The notes beneath the pieces are model-generated. The model saw only the letters and a list, made by a program, of their open reading frames with translations. It made no database searches and was not told where the DNA came from. This document shows, one piece after another, positions 33,292-42,546 of a DNA stretch of 64,000 nucleotides. Position 1 is the stretch's first letter, and each line of letters starts with the position of its first letter. The DNA is from Blautia hominis (lineage in GTDB: Bacteria; Bacillota; Clostridia; Lachnospirales; Lachnospiraceae): NCBI GenBank assembly GCA_002270465.1, contig NQOF01000002.1, forward strand, positions 930,001 through 994,000. Direction: 5' to 3'. Position numbers and translations under genes: made by a program.

Positions 33292-34419
33292 TCATTGATA
33301 AATGACATAAGTTGCACTGGCCGGACTACTTATCTTTCCATTTTCATCCACTAAAATAGCGGAGAAGATATTTTCTCCAACCGGCATGGAAACCGGTCCT
33401 GTATATTCTGTGCTGTCCGTAGTTGGCGTCCCGTTAAATTCATAATATGCAGTACAGCCCTTTGGCACATATACCTTGATCGTCATGGAATCCTCATACT
33501 GTCCGGAGGCAGGTGTTATCCTTGGCGCATCCGGTGCCTTGAACTCTATGGTATAGGTCATAAGTCCAATGTCACTTGGAATCCCCTTGGCATTATATGC
33601 CACATATTTCAAGGTATACTCCCCTTCCTCCTCCAACAGGATTCCGCTGGCAGAATCATATAATGTACTTGTAGTATCCGGTTCCTTTCCGTCCAGCGTG
33701 TAATACACCTTGGTCCCATCCTCAATGGCACTGAAATCCACTTCCTCTTTGCTGTCATAAGTGCCGCCGTCCAGTGATATGACGGGAAGTGTGCTGATAT
33801 AGGCGGAATAGCGCTCCTTAACCTCCGTGCTCTCACAGTCGTCCATAAGCTCTTTTATCTTCTTGACTTCGCCCTGTTTTTCATACAGGCGCAGAAGCTC
33901 CCCGTAGGCGCTGACACTGTCGGGCGCATTGGCGACCGTAGAGATGAGGATTGCCAGAGCCTTCTCCTCCTCCTGGTTTTTCAGATATATCTTAGCCTGC
34001 AGAATATTGGCTTCTGTACTGTCTGGCTGCAGGTTCAGCGCACGCTCCAGGTATTTCAGGGCAGTGTCATAATCTTTGTTGCTGAACTCGGACTCTGCCT
34101 GGGCCATCTGGAAATCAAAAGAATTGTATTGTTTCTGGTAAAAGAGGACACCTGCGCCCACTGCCAGCACGCAAACACCGACGGCTGTAAAGCCCACAGC
34201 CATACGTTTTTTCTTTCGCCGTTTCATCTCCTGTTCCTGCCGCTTTTTTTCCCGAAGCGCATGCTCTTCCTTTTTCTTCTTTTCTTTTTCCTGTATCTCA
34301 CGCTGCTGGATGATCGTCTCCAGCGTATTATATTCCGGCACCCATTGAACTTCTTTGCCGCATACGGGGCAGAACAATATGCCATCCTCAAATTCTGTAC
34401 CGCAGTTCGCACATTTCAT
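33292..34419 (-). CDS. Zinc-ribbon, TPR and chitobiase-C domain membrane protein
   Basis: The 375-residue protein has four parts. A zinc ribbon opens it (MKCANCGTEFEDGILFCPVC). A very charged helix of about 45 residues follows. A single membrane span (AVGFTAVGVCVLAVGAGVLFY) comes next, then TPR-like repeats (DYDTALKYLERALNLQPDST). The last about 160 residues, outside the cell, are two copies of the chitobiase C-terminal-like beta domain (TKVYYTLDGKEPDTTSTLY and CTAYYEFNGTPTTDSTEYTG). Such proteins are common and uncharacterised in Clostridia. A sensory or cell-wall role is possible. It lies 71 bp after ftsK on the same strand. Confidence 0.8.
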   Translation of the reverse strand: MKCANCGTEFEDGILFCPVCGKEVQWVPEYNTLETIIQQREIQEKEKKKKEEHALREKKRQEQEMKRRKKKRMAVGFTAVGVCVLAVGAGVLFYQKQYNSFDFQMAQAESEFSNKDYDTALKYLERALNLQPDSTEANILQAKIYLKNQEEEKALAILISTVANAPDSVSAYGELLRLYEKQGEVKKIKELMDDCESTEVKERYSAYISTLPVISLDGGTYDSKEEVDFSAIEDGTKVYYTLDGKEPDTTSTLYDSASGILLEEEGEYTLKYVAYNAKGIPSDIGLMTYTIEFKAPDAPRITPASGQYEDSMTIKVYVPKGCTAYYEFNGTPTTDSTEYTGPVSMPVGENIFSAILVDENGKISSPASATYVIYQ

Positions 34420-34490
34420 GTAAATACCTCATTTCTCATCTATATCAACATTTTACAAATATTCTTTTACCTGTACTGTCCCTTCACAAG

Positions 34491-37025
34491 TTACAGACAT
34501 TCTTCTATATACTGTTCAAATTCTTCCATGGACATAAGAACTTTTCTGGGTTTGGTACCTTCCTCCTCACCCACAACGCCGGCCTCACAGAGCTGGTCCA
34601 TGATTCTGGCCGCCCGGTTAAAGCCAATCTTAAAGACACGCTGCAGCATACCGATAGAGGCCTTTTCTTTCTCAATGATGAACTTGCCTGCATCTGTAAA
34701 ATAGGCATCCCGGTCATTGCCGCCGGATGCTGCTCCCGCCTGATTGCCGGAAGCATCTTTGGCCGCCTCTATCTTGTCCTGGATCTCCTGGCTGTAGACA
34801 TGGGCAGGGTTCTGCTCTGATAAAAATTTAACCACAGCCCCCACTTCCTGATCACTGACAAAAGCCCCCTGTACACGGGCCGGCTTTTGGTAACCCTGGG
34901 GATAAAACAACATGTCGCCTTTGCCCAGAAGCTTTTCCGCACCATTCATATCAATGATCGTCCGGGAATCCACACCGGAAGATACGGAGAAGGCAATCCT
35001 GGAAGGCATGTTTGCCTTGATCAGGCCGGTAATGACATTGACGGAAGGCCGCTGCGTTGCGATGATCAGATGGATCCCCGCTGCCCTGGCAAGCTGTGCC
35101 AGGCGGCAGATCGCATCTTCCACCTCACCGGGAGCTACCATCATAAGGTCTGCCAGCTCGTCCACGATAATAACGATCTGTGGCATCTTTTCCGGCTTCC
35201 CTTCCTCTTCAATATCTTTGATCTTGTCAACCTTTGCATTGTATCCTTTTAAGTCCCTGACATTGTACTCTGCAAATTTGTTATAACGGTCTGTCATCTC
35301 CGCAACCGCCCAATTCAGGGCGCCGGCTGCTTTCTTCGGGTCTGTGACCACGGGGATCAGCAGATGGGGGATGCCGTTATAAACACTCAGCTCCACAACT
35401 TTGGGGTCTATCATGATAAGCCGTACCTCTTCCGGGGAGGCTTTGTAAAGGATACTCATAATTAAGGTGTTGATACATACGGATTTACCGGAACCCGTGG
35501 CACCTGCTATGAGCAGATGGGGCATCCTGGCAATATCCGCTATGACCGGCTGTCCGGCGATATCTTTTCCTGCCGCGAAAGCCAGTTTTGATCTGCATGT
35601 GGAAAAAGCCTCGGACTGTATCAGTTCACGAAGCATAACTGCACTGTTTGTGGCATTGGGGACCTCTATTCCAACAGCTGCCTTACCGGGAATGGGTGCC
35701 TCAATACGAATATCCGTTGCCGCCAGATTCAATTTGATATCATCTGTCAGGCTGACAATCTTGCTGACCTTAACCCCCTGCTCCGGCTGCAGTTCATACC
35801 GCGTGACCGACGGACCGCAGCTTACATTGGTCACCGTCACATTGACGCCGAAGTTGTGTAACGTTTCCTGCAGCTTTTTAGCTGTACTGCGCAGATGGGA
35901 ATCAGAATCGCCTTTTACCCCGCTTCCCTTTTTCAACAGTGAGACAGGCGGTATCTCATATTCCTTTTTTATCTCCTGCTCTTTGTCTGCAATCTCATCC
36001 TTAATATTTTCAATTCCGTCCGCAATCTCATCTTTGGAGGAACGCGTTTTTTTCGCAGATGCTGCTTTCTGTGGTTTTTCCTCCCGCACCGGTTCTGCAG
36101 GAATCTCCTCCACAATTTCTTCCACCTCCGCCGGCGCTGCGTCGGAACGATGGATCGGGAAAGCATTCTCAGGTTTTAACAGGATATCCTCTTCCGGGAT
36201 CTCCTCCACAGGTTCCGCCGCAAACGCCTCTGCGGCAGCGGCCTCTTTCCGGATATTATCTATATTTTCAGCAGCCGGATCGGCTCCAGTATTGTCTTCG
36301 TTCTTGTTTCTTCTTGTTTTCAATTTTAAAGGTTCTGATTCTTGTGTTTTTTCCCCGTGTTTTGCTCTTCTTCCTGTGACCGGCTTGTCTTTTTTCTCTG
36401 ATACATACTGTTTTCTTCGTGCACGGCCTGCTTTTGCACTTCCATATACACGGGTGCTGCCTTTTTTGAGAAGTGCAAACATAGATTTCTGGGTGATCAG
36501 GATCAAAGCAATGATCATTGCAATGATATCGATCACATACGTTCCCACAGTACCGAAGGCTTTTCCGCAGATATTGCAGAGAAGGCCACCCAACATACCT
36601 CCGCCGGTCTGGTATGTGGAGGAAGTTTTATAGTAGTCCATAATGGAAGTTCCGCTGAAGTAACCGTCCGTTAAAAGCTGCATCAATGCGCAGGCAGAAA
36701 TGAACAGCAAAAGAAAGCCTGCCATTTTCCGGTAAGCTTTCGGATTTTGGTTATTCGATATGACAAAGGATACAGCCAAAAATAAAAAGATAGGAAATAT
36801 GTAAGCCACCAGGCCAAACAGCCCGAAAAACACGCCGCTGACCGTCTTTCCTACCAGGCCTCCCATGCCGAAATTACTAAGCAAAAGCAGGATAGAACCT
36901 GCCAGTGTGATCCATAAAATAATCTCCGTATACAGGCCGATCCCCTCGTCCTGTTTTTTCTTATTTCTGCTTCCAGAGCGGGTGCCCGTCTTTTTTCTTG
37001 TGTTGTTTTTTTTCGTCGCTGCCAT
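34491..37025 (-). CDS. ftsK: DNA translocase FtsK/SpoIIIE
   Basis: The 844-residue protein pumps chromosomal DNA through the closing septum in division or sporulation. It has four N-terminal membrane spans (residues about 30-190), a long charged linker rich in Glu and Ala (about 190-400), then the motor with Walker A GATGSGKSVCINTL and Walker B IVIIVDELADLMM. The C-terminal gamma domain (KASIGMLQRVFKIGFNRAAR) reads KOPS/SRS sequences. AAGGGGAG precedes the ATG. The tepA-like gene nearby repeats the neighbourhood of spoIIIE in Bacillus subtilis. Confidence 0.95.
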   Translation of the reverse strand: MAATKKNNTRKKTGTRSGSRNKKKQDEGIGLYTEIILWITLAGSILLLLSNFGMGGLVGKTVSGVFFGLFGLVAYIFPIFLFLAVSFVISNNQNPKAYRKMAGFLLLFISACALMQLLTDGYFSGTSIMDYYKTSSTYQTGGGMLGGLLCNICGKAFGTVGTYVIDIIAMIIALILITQKSMFALLKKGSTRVYGSAKAGRARRKQYVSEKKDKPVTGRRAKHGEKTQESEPLKLKTRRNKNEDNTGADPAAENIDNIRKEAAAAEAFAAEPVEEIPEEDILLKPENAFPIHRSDAAPAEVEEIVEEIPAEPVREEKPQKAASAKKTRSSKDEIADGIENIKDEIADKEQEIKKEYEIPPVSLLKKGSGVKGDSDSHLRSTAKKLQETLHNFGVNVTVTNVSCGPSVTRYELQPEQGVKVSKIVSLTDDIKLNLAATDIRIEAPIPGKAAVGIEVPNATNSAVMLRELIQSEAFSTCRSKLAFAAGKDIAGQPVIADIARMPHLLIAGATGSGKSVCINTLIMSILYKASPEEVRLIMIDPKVVELSVYNGIPHLLIPVVTDPKKAAGALNWAVAEMTDRYNKFAEYNVRDLKGYNAKVDKIKDIEEEGKPEKMPQIVIIVDELADLMMVAPGEVEDAICRLAQLARAAGIHLIIATQRPSVNVITGLIKANMPSRIAFSVSSGVDSRTIIDMNGAEKLLGKGDMLFYPQGYQKPARVQGAFVSDQEVGAVVKFLSEQNPAHVYSQEIQDKIEAAKDASGNQAGAASGGNDRDAYFTDAGKFIIEKEKASIGMLQRVFKIGFNRAARIMDQLCEAGVVGEEEGTKPRKVLMSMEEFEQYIEECL

Positions 37026-37063
37026 TTTTTCTTGACTCCCCTTAAAGTTCCTGCGGCCTGTGC

Positions 37064-37939
37064 CTACAGGACAAAATTACACGTTACAGCGGCTATTCCG
37101 ATGATAAAACAATAAATACTGAAATACCGGAATTTTTTGCGCTGCACAAACCGCAGCATTGTCTTGATGCAGAAGTACCCCGCCGCTCCTGCTAAAACTG
37201 CTGCTGCCAGATATTCCCCGAACATGGGAAGTGTGGCTCCCGAGCCGGGTATGTCCTTTAATTCCAGGATAGCTGCCCCCAATACAGCCGGAATGGACAT
37301 GATAAATGAATATTTTACTGCAAATTTTCTGTTGAGACCGCAGAGCAGACAGGCTGCTATGGTCATACCGGATCGTGAGATTCCGGGAAATACTGCAATT
37401 CCCTGAAAAAAGCCGATCGCCAGTGCGATCCCGAAGGATACATCTCTTGGTATTTTATTTCCTGCCGGGAAGAAATCCACCACCAGAAGCAAGATTCCGG
37501 TGATAAAGAGTCCAACCCCGGGTGCCAGCAGATTATTGCCGGCTGTCACCACCACGTTCTTTAGAAGCAGTCCCACAACTGCGGTAGGAATGGTAGAAAC
37601 AATAATAAGCAGGATGAATTTTCGGTAGTTGGTGGACACGATTTTTTTATAACGCTTCGCATCGTGTTCTCTTCGGTTGTGTGACCATATTTTAAAATTC
37701 TGAACAATATCATAAATCATCCCACATCCATCCAGAACCAGTTTCTTAATGTCCTTCCAGAACGCAATAAAAATAGCTGTCAGCGTTCCCAAATGTAAAA
37801 TCACATCGAACAACACGCCTGTGTCCGTGTTGATGTTTAAAAGATTCTGCATAATAGCCAGATGCCCGGAACTGCTCACCGGAAGGAACTCTGTGATTCC
37901 CTGCACCAGCCCAAGCAGAAGTGCCTGTAGTAATGACAT
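37064..37939 (-). CDS. uppP: Undecaprenyl-diphosphate phosphatase
   Basis: The 291-residue integral membrane enzyme removes a phosphate from undecaprenyl diphosphate, recycling the carrier for peptidoglycan; it also gives bacitracin resistance. The two active-site motifs are present: LVQGITEFLPVSSSGHLAI (about residues 10-28) and VFPGISRSGMTIAACLL. About eight membrane spans are visible. Start 37939 (MSLLQALLL) is used because AGAGG lies upstream and the family begins there; 26 extra codons open from 38017 are not homologous. Confidence 0.94.
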   Translation of the reverse strand: MSLLQALLLGLVQGITEFLPVSSSGHLAIMQNLLNINTDTGVLFDVILHLGTLTAIFIAFWKDIKKLVLDGCGMIYDIVQNFKIWSHNRREHDAKRYKKIVSTNYRKFILLIIVSTIPTAVVGLLLKNVVVTAGNNLLAPGVGLFITGILLLVVDFFPAGNKIPRDVSFGIALAIGFFQGIAVFPGISRSGMTIAACLLCGLNRKFAVKYSFIMSIPAVLGAAILELKDIPGSGATLPMFGEYLAAAVLAGAAGYFCIKTMLRFVQRKKFRYFSIYCFIIGIAAVTCNFVL

Positions 37940-38086
37940 GTGGTCAACCTCTTCATATGTATTTTCTCCATCTGTTTTTTGTGTAGATCGCACAGATGGA
38001 GTGATAAACTTTATCAAATGTTTATTCTATCATAAAATTGCATTTCACACAACTTAAAAGTCTTTACAAAATTTAAGAAATTTCGA

Positions 38087-38791
38087 TCATCCCTCATTTT
38101 TTCTGTTTTTTTCAATGAGTTCATACAGTTTTTCCAGAGACTGGGAAATGCCGCCAACCTCATCGATCAGTCCTTCCTTCACTGCTTCTTCACCCTCCAG
38201 CATTGTGCCCACGTCCTTTACAAGCTGGGTAGGATCCAGCATCAGTTCCTCGATACGCTCCTGCGACATCTTGGAATGGGAGGAGACAAAACCTGTGATG
38301 CGGTCCTGTATTTTTTCTATATTTTTATAGGACTGCATCACACCGATGAACATACCGTTGCTCCGAACCGGATGTATCACCATGGTTGCAGAGGGCACAA
38401 TAAAAGAATAATCAGCGGAGACTGCCATAGGTACACCGATGGAATGGCCGCCGCCAAGTACCAGGGAAACGGTTGGCTTGCTCAGAGATGCGATCATCTC
38501 CGCGATCGCAAGTCCTGCCTCCACATCTCCGCCCACAGTGTTGAGGAGGATGAGAAGGCCGTCCACATCTTTGCTGTCCTCGATCACGGCAAGCTTTGGA
38601 AGAACATGCTCGTATTTGGTGGTCTTGCTGTTGTTTGGCAGGGATTCATGGCCTTCCACCTCGCCAATAATGGACAAAAGGTGGATATGATATTGTTTTT
38701 CATTGTCGGATAAATCTAACTGCCCCATATCTTCTATCTGCTCATTTTGTTTTTCTGTTTTTTCCAGTTCTTTTTTCTTTTCTTCAGACAT
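38087..38791 (-). CDS. TepA/ClpP-like serine protease
   Basis: The 234-residue protein has a ClpP fold: LLILLNTVGGDVEAGLAIAE for the first active loop, then VLGGGHSIGVPMAVSADYSF with the likely nucleophile Ser, and MVIHPVRSNGMF with the His. The N-terminal 30 residues are charged (EKKKELEKTEKQNEQIED). It matches the TepA (YmfB) group rather than housekeeping ClpP, and in B. subtilis that gene is next to spoIIIE as here. A hairpin masks its ribosome binding site (38796-38825). The substrate is unknown. Confidence 0.85.
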   Translation of the reverse strand: MSEEKKKELEKTEKQNEQIEDMGQLDLSDNEKQYHIHLLSIIGEVEGHESLPNNSKTTKYEHVLPKLAVIEDSKDVDGLLILLNTVGGDVEAGLAIAEMIASLSKPTVSLVLGGGHSIGVPMAVSADYSFIVPSATMVIHPVRSNGMFIGVMQSYKNIEKIQDRITGFVSSHSKMSQERIEELMLDPTQLVKDVGTMLEGEEAVKEGLIDEVGGISQSLEKLYELIEKNRKNEG

Positions 38792-38795
38792 AAAA

Positions 38796-38825
38796 CTACC
38801 TCCAAGAATTTATTCCTGGAGGTAG
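38796..38825 (-). promoter_or_regulatory. Hairpin sequestering tepA ribosome site
   Basis: Read on the minus strand, CTACCTCCA (38817-38825) pairs perfectly over 9 bp with TGGAGGTAG (38796-38804), with a 12-nt loop. The right arm contains the GGAGG that lies 7 nt before the tepA-like ATG, so the folded form hides it. This is the layout of an RNA thermometer or other translational switch. Confidence 0.7.
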
Positions 38826-38913
38826 GATGCGTAGTTTGGTGATTATTATGCATGACCCAGATCAGAGACATACGCTGCATTTTATTCTGTCGGTTTTGCA
38901 GGGTATTGTAAGA

Positions 38914-39492
38914 TTATTTCTTCTTTTTTTTCTTATCACGGGATGGATCAAACCATGATCTGGAAGGAAATCGCTTTAGATAGCGATTAATAACAGGATG
39001 AAAATTCATGGAAATGCAGCACAAATACGCCAATATAATATAAAATATAGTGAGCCATGGTGAAAACAGCATTTTACCAAATTCCGATATATATACATCT
39101 GTCAGCCAAAGCGCAAGTGCGCCGCCCAATGTAGTGAAAACTGTGCCTCCTGTTTTACTCAAGCCCCCAATATATTCCCCCATTATAACCAAAATAGGCA
39201 GCACTAGCGGGGTGAGAGGATACGTTTCTCTGCCTAATTGGGCTGTGCGTTCAGTGATTGGATAGTGTATAGCAGCTTCTATTACACTTATTACCAAACT
39301 GATACACCAAGATATCAGCGCTATATTCTGAAAGACATTAAACGCAGAAATAATCTTTCGTGTTTTTTCCGTATGAAGATCAACATATTCTATTTGCTTT
39401 TGTTTATTATACTCATCTACCATGCGCCGGATTTCTTCCGGTTCATACATAAGCCTGTCTTCCAGCTCCTTTGATTTCTTCTCATCCGGCAT
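38914..39492 (-). CDS. Four-span membrane protein, unknown
   Basis: I do not recognise this 192-residue protein. Residues 1-45 are charged and helical (MPDEKKSKELEDRLMYEPEE). Four membrane spans follow: IALISWCISLVISVIEAAI, YPLTPLVLPILVIMGEYI, VFTTLGGALALWLTDVYI and LTIFYIILAYLCCISMNF. The C-terminus is a run of lysines (SRDKKKKKK). GGAGGG precedes the ATG. A second small membrane protein gene lies 31 bp upstream, so they likely form a pair. Confidence 0.65.
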   Translation of the reverse strand: MPDEKKSKELEDRLMYEPEEIRRMVDEYNKQKQIEYVDLHTEKTRKIISAFNVFQNIALISWCISLVISVIEAAIHYPITERTAQLGRETYPLTPLVLPILVIMGEYIGGLSKTGGTVFTTLGGALALWLTDVYISEFGKMLFSPWLTIFYIILAYLCCISMNFHPVINRYLKRFPSRSWFDPSRDKKKKKK

Positions 39493-39523
39493 TTATCCCT
39501 CCGTTCTTATGATCAAGCGGAAT

Positions 39524-39862
39524 CTATCTTTTCTGGATCAATCTCAAAGTTTCCTCATATAAAGCTTTTGAATTTATAAAGCTTATATACGAAAATATGG
39601 CATCCACAAAACAGGATAGGCAAACGCAGGTACACAATAATAATTCTTTATCTCCCCAAATTGTTTTTTCTCTTTTATAAAACAGAAGAACCCGTATCAA
39701 ATTTAAAATACTGAGACTTCCGTAAATAGCAATGGCGGCATAATAACAGACTTCCCGATTCCATATGTCTTCACGTATTAAGAAATAAAGAAGCATTGCA
39801 GGCGGAATAAAGAAAATCAGTCTGCCAAACTTAATCCATATATTTTTCAGTTTTAACTCCAT
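39524..39862 (-). CDS. Small three-span membrane protein, unknown
   Basis: The 112-residue protein has three likely membrane spans (FGRLIFFIPPAMLLYFLI, VCYYAAIAIYGSLSILNLIR, LLLCTCVCLSCFVDAIFSYI). I do not recognise it. The ATG at 39862 is preferred because AGGAA lies 6 nt before it; the frame extends to a TTG at 39880. It is in the same direction as the four-span gene and its role is unknown. AT content around it is higher than in flanking housekeeping genes. Confidence 0.55.
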   Translation of the reverse strand: MELKLKNIWIKFGRLIFFIPPAMLLYFLIREDIWNREVCYYAAIAIYGSLSILNLIRVLLFYKREKTIWGDKELLLCTCVCLSCFVDAIFSYISFINSKALYEETLRLIQKR

Positions 39863-40037
39863 ATACATTTCCTGTTCCAATTACTATTTAGAATAGACTG
39901 TCCTATATTTTGTTCCGATAAAATCACCGAACACTTTCTATATTTTTATCATACCATTTATGTAAAATAATGTCCAACAGATACAGTATTGCTAAATATA
40001 AAAACCAGTCTGTACAAAGTTTTCAATAATTATGAAC

Positions 40038-40082
40038 AAAAAAGCCCCCTCTGCGCCTGTTAAAACGCAAAGGGGGGCTTTT
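40038..40082 (-). terminator. Terminator of yebC
   Basis: A strong stem, on the minus strand GCCCCCCTTTGCG paired with CGCAGAGGGGGC (one internal mismatch), is followed by TTTTTT. It lies directly after the yebC stop. Confidence 0.9.
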
Positions 40083-40084
40083 AT

Positions 40085-40813
40085 TTACTCGTCCCAGTTA
40101 TGCCATACATACTGCACGTCGTCGTCATCTTCCAGTAAATCCAGTGTTCTTTGCAGGTTCTTCACATCCTGCTCATCGGAAAGCTCCACATAAGTCTGGG
40201 GGATCATGGCAACATCTGCCTCGGCCATAGGGATTCCTTCCTTTTCCAGGGCTTCACGTACAGCGCTGAAATCATCCGGAGCGGTGAGGACCTCAAAGCT
40301 GTCCTCCTCCTCAGAAAAATCCTCTGCGCCTGCATCCAGGGCGATCATCATCAGGTCATCTGCGTCCATCTCGCACTCTTCCTTGTCAATGATGATCTGT
40401 CCTTTTTTATCGAACATAAAAGATACACAGCCAGGTGTTCCGATATTGCCGTTTCCTTTTGTGAATGCACTTCTCACATTGCTGGCTGTACGGTTCTTGT
40501 TATCTGTCAGGGTCTCCACAATGACAGCCACACCGCTTGGGCCGTAGCCTTCGTAGGTGATATATTCGTAGTTGTCAGCATTGGCATCACCCGCTGCTTT
40601 TTTGATTCCACGGTCAATGGTGTCGTTTGGCATGTTGTTGGCTTTTGCCTTCGCGATCACATCACGCAGTTTACTGTTGTTGGCCGGGTCCGGGCCGCCC
40701 TCTTTTACGGCTACCACGATCTCTCTTCCGATCACAGTAAAGATTTTGCCTTTTTTAGCATCGTTTTTCTCTTTTTTATGTTTTATGTTTGCGAATTTTG
40801 AATGTCCTGACAT
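40085..40813 (-). CDS. yebC: YebC/PmpR-family translation or DNA-binding factor
   Basis: The 242-residue protein is a standard Yeb[21 protein letters not shown] at the start, then [19 protein letters not shown] and [19 protein letters not shown]. Recent work ties YebC proteins to translation of proline-rich stretches; earlier work described DNA binding. Its first 31 bases overlap the 3' end of the CorC-like gene in another frame, and AGGAGAAGAGAG inside that gene serves as the RBS. Confidence 0.95.
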   Translation of the reverse strand: MSGHSKFANIKHKKEKNDAKKGKIFTVIGREIVVAVKEGGPDPANNSKLRDVIAKAKANNMPNDTIDRGIKKAAGDANADNYEYITYEGYGPSGVAVIVETLTDNKNRTASNVRSAFTKGNGNIGTPGCVSFMFDKKGQIIIDKEECEMDADDLMMIALDAGAEDFSEEEDSFEVLTAPDDFSAVREALEKEGIPMAEADVAMIPQTYVELSDEQDVKNLQRTLDLLEDDDDVQYVWHNWDE

Positions 40814-42162
40814 CTCTCTTCTCCTTCTTTTTTGAGCAGTTTTTCTACCCTTACTTTTTGTATTGTATTATTTTCCACCCCAAGGATGGTAAATAAATAT
40901 CCGTTTGTCCTGACTTCCTTGTCCTCCTGGATATTGGGGATATGGCCCAGCAAAGAGGTCAGATATCCATTTAATGTCTCATAATCCTCATCCTCAAAAT
41001 CAATATCCAGCACTTCCCCCACCTCTTCCAGAGGTGTGAGACCTTTCATCAGATAGGAGTCATCAAGCTGTTCCACAATAAAATGGTCATCTTCATCATA
41101 TTCGTCCAGAATATTGCCCACAATCTCTTCCAGTATGTCCTCCATGGTAACAATGCCTGAAGTCTGTCCATATTCATCCACTACCACAGCCATGTGGATT
41201 TTCTTGGCCTGCATCCGTTTGAACAAATCGTTGATGCTCCTGGTCTCAGGAATATAGGAAGCTTCACGGATCAGATCCGGTATCTGGCCCACAGGAACAT
41301 CTCCTTTATTCTCAAAGGTCATCTGTTTCATAGCATCTTTCAGATGCAGGATGCCGATAATATCATCCATATCTTCTCTGTATACCGGATACCTGGAATT
41401 ACTTCCGTTCAGCATATAGGAAAGGGCCTCAGCAAGAGGGGTATTTACCTCTATGGCGCTGACATTTTTCCGGTGAGTCATGATATCCTGCGCTTCCTTG
41501 TCGGAAAACTCCATGATATTCTGAATCATTTCCGCTTCATTCTCTTCGATCACACCCTGTTCATGGGCATCATCCACCATTGAAATAATCTCTTCTTCCG
41601 TCACATCTTCTTCGTTATGATGGGGATCCACACCCAGCAGGCGCACCATCCCATTGGACAGTTTCATGATCAGAAACGTAATCGGATAAAACAGCTTTAC
41701 GATCAGCCGTACCAGCCCTGCTGTCCGGTAAACCCATTGGTGCGGATTACAGGTAAACAGCTTCTTGGCGGAAATTACGCCTACAGCCACCAGTAAGATC
41801 AATACCAGAAGCACCGCGACCACAACGCAGATGCCGCGCAGAACAGCGTCCGGTATGTAGGAAAATGCGGAAATCCCATGCAGTGCCGTATACATATAGG
41901 GAACAAGCTCACGGATCCCCACATACCCGGCCAGTATGCTTAAAAGTGTGCCCACAGTGAGAATGGTATTGACAACCATAACCGGATTGTTCACTACATC
42001 CAGCAGCCAACGGGACCTCTTATCACCCTCCTGCTGCCGCTTCTCCACTTCACTTTCGCTTACTTTCTGTATGGCAGAGCCAAATCCATATAAAATCCCG
42101 TTAATGATGATGAATAATAGAAAAACCATTACCGCCCATAAAGGACTACTCCCGTCATCCAT
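40783..42162 (-). CDS. CorC/HlyC-family CNNM transporter-like protein
   Basis: The 459-residue protein has an N-terminal CNNM membrane domain (spans in [60 protein letters not shown]), two CBS domains ([20 protein letters not shown] and [20 protein letters not shown]) and a C-terminal CorC_HlyC domain ([20 protein letters not shown]). The family is linked to Mg2+ or Co2+ efflux. The acidic box [19 protein letters not shown] precedes the CBS pair. A promoter is at 42226-42254. It is co-transcribed with yebC. Confidence 0.9.
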   Translation of the reverse strand: MDDGSSPLWAVMVFLLFIIINGILYGFGSAIQKVSESEVEKRQQEGDKRSRWLLDVVNNPVMVVNTILTVGTLLSILAGYVGIRELVPYMYTALHGISAFSYIPDAVLRGICVVVAVLLVLILLVAVGVISAKKLFTCNPHQWVYRTAGLVRLIVKLFYPITFLIMKLSNGMVRLLGVDPHHNEEDVTEEEIISMVDDAHEQGVIEENEAEMIQNIMEFSDKEAQDIMTHRKNVSAIEVNTPLAEALSYMLNGSNSRYPVYREDMDDIIGILHLKDAMKQMTFENKGDVPVGQIPDLIREASYIPETRSINDLFKRMQAKKIHMAVVVDEYGQTSGIVTMEDILEEIVGNILDEYDEDDHFIVEQLDDSYLMKGLTPLEEVGEVLDIDFEDEDYETLNGYLTSLLGHIPNIQEDKEVRTNGYLFTILGVENNTIQKVRVEKLLKKEGEERCQDIQNSQT

Positions 42163-42225
42163 ATGATTAAAAAATTCCTTCTTTCTTCCCTCATATTTGC
42201 CCTTTTTACAGGGCTGTCCTATAAT

Positions 42226-42254
42226 AAGATACCATTTTCATGCACAGCAGTCAA
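42226..42254 (-). promoter_or_regulatory. Promoter of CorC-like gene
   Basis: Minus-strand TTGACT (42249-42254), 17-bp spacer, TATCTT (42226-42231). The leader holds a small hairpin GCCC/GGGC at about 42199-42214. Confidence 0.6.
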
Positions 42255-42284
42255 GAAAAAAGAATGCCCGTCTGGGCTGCAAAA

Positions 42285-42443
42285 CCGTACATGTTACTGT
42301 TCACTCCGTGTCCAGTAACACGCTTCGCGATGCACAGATATGGGGCATTCTGCCCCATATCGCGCTGGCTGCCTCGGGATTTTCATGCTTTCAGCATGAA
42401 AACGCCTCCCGGTACAGTTGCCTGTGTACAGTAACCCGTACAT
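42285..42443. mobile_element. GTTAC-family element, copy B with 8-bp duplication
   Basis: The element runs 42293-42435 (143 bp). Its ends are GTTACTGTTCAC and GTGTACAGTAAC, inverted repeats matching at 11 of 12 bp. An exact 8-bp direct repeat, CCGTACAT, flanks it (42285-42292 and 42436-42443). Internal stems are ATATGGGGCA/TGCCCCATAT and TTTTCATGCT/AGCATGAAAA, each with a TTC loop. It lies between the divergent CorC-like and URO-D promoters and damages neither. No transposase is present. A 47-codon frame runs through the whole element and is also open in copy C. Confidence 0.85.
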
Positions 42444-42485
42444 TCCAGACATACGAATTTGGAACGCCAAATTTTGAATAAATCA

Positions 42486-42513
42486 TTGTTTTTATAAAAT
42501 TCTGGTGTATAAT
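42486..42513 (+). promoter_or_regulatory. Promoter of URO-D gene
   Basis: TTGTTT (42486-42491), 16-bp spacer, TATAAT (42508-42513), 33 bp upstream of the ATG. Confidence 0.65.
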
Positions 42514-42546
42514 AAAAGTAACTACGATTAGATGGGAGGTTTTTAT

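Noticed and set aside
34481-34497. CCTTCACAAGTTACAG resembling part of the MMPL leader repeat
   Set aside because: 15 of 16 bases match CCTTCACAAGTGACAG near 8670, but it overlaps the ftsK stop codon, lacks the other blocks and may be chance.
35467-36633. Open frame of 388 codons on the plus strand
   Set aside because: Antisense to ftsK and rich in Ser and Ala of low complexity; the ftsK motifs settle the strand.
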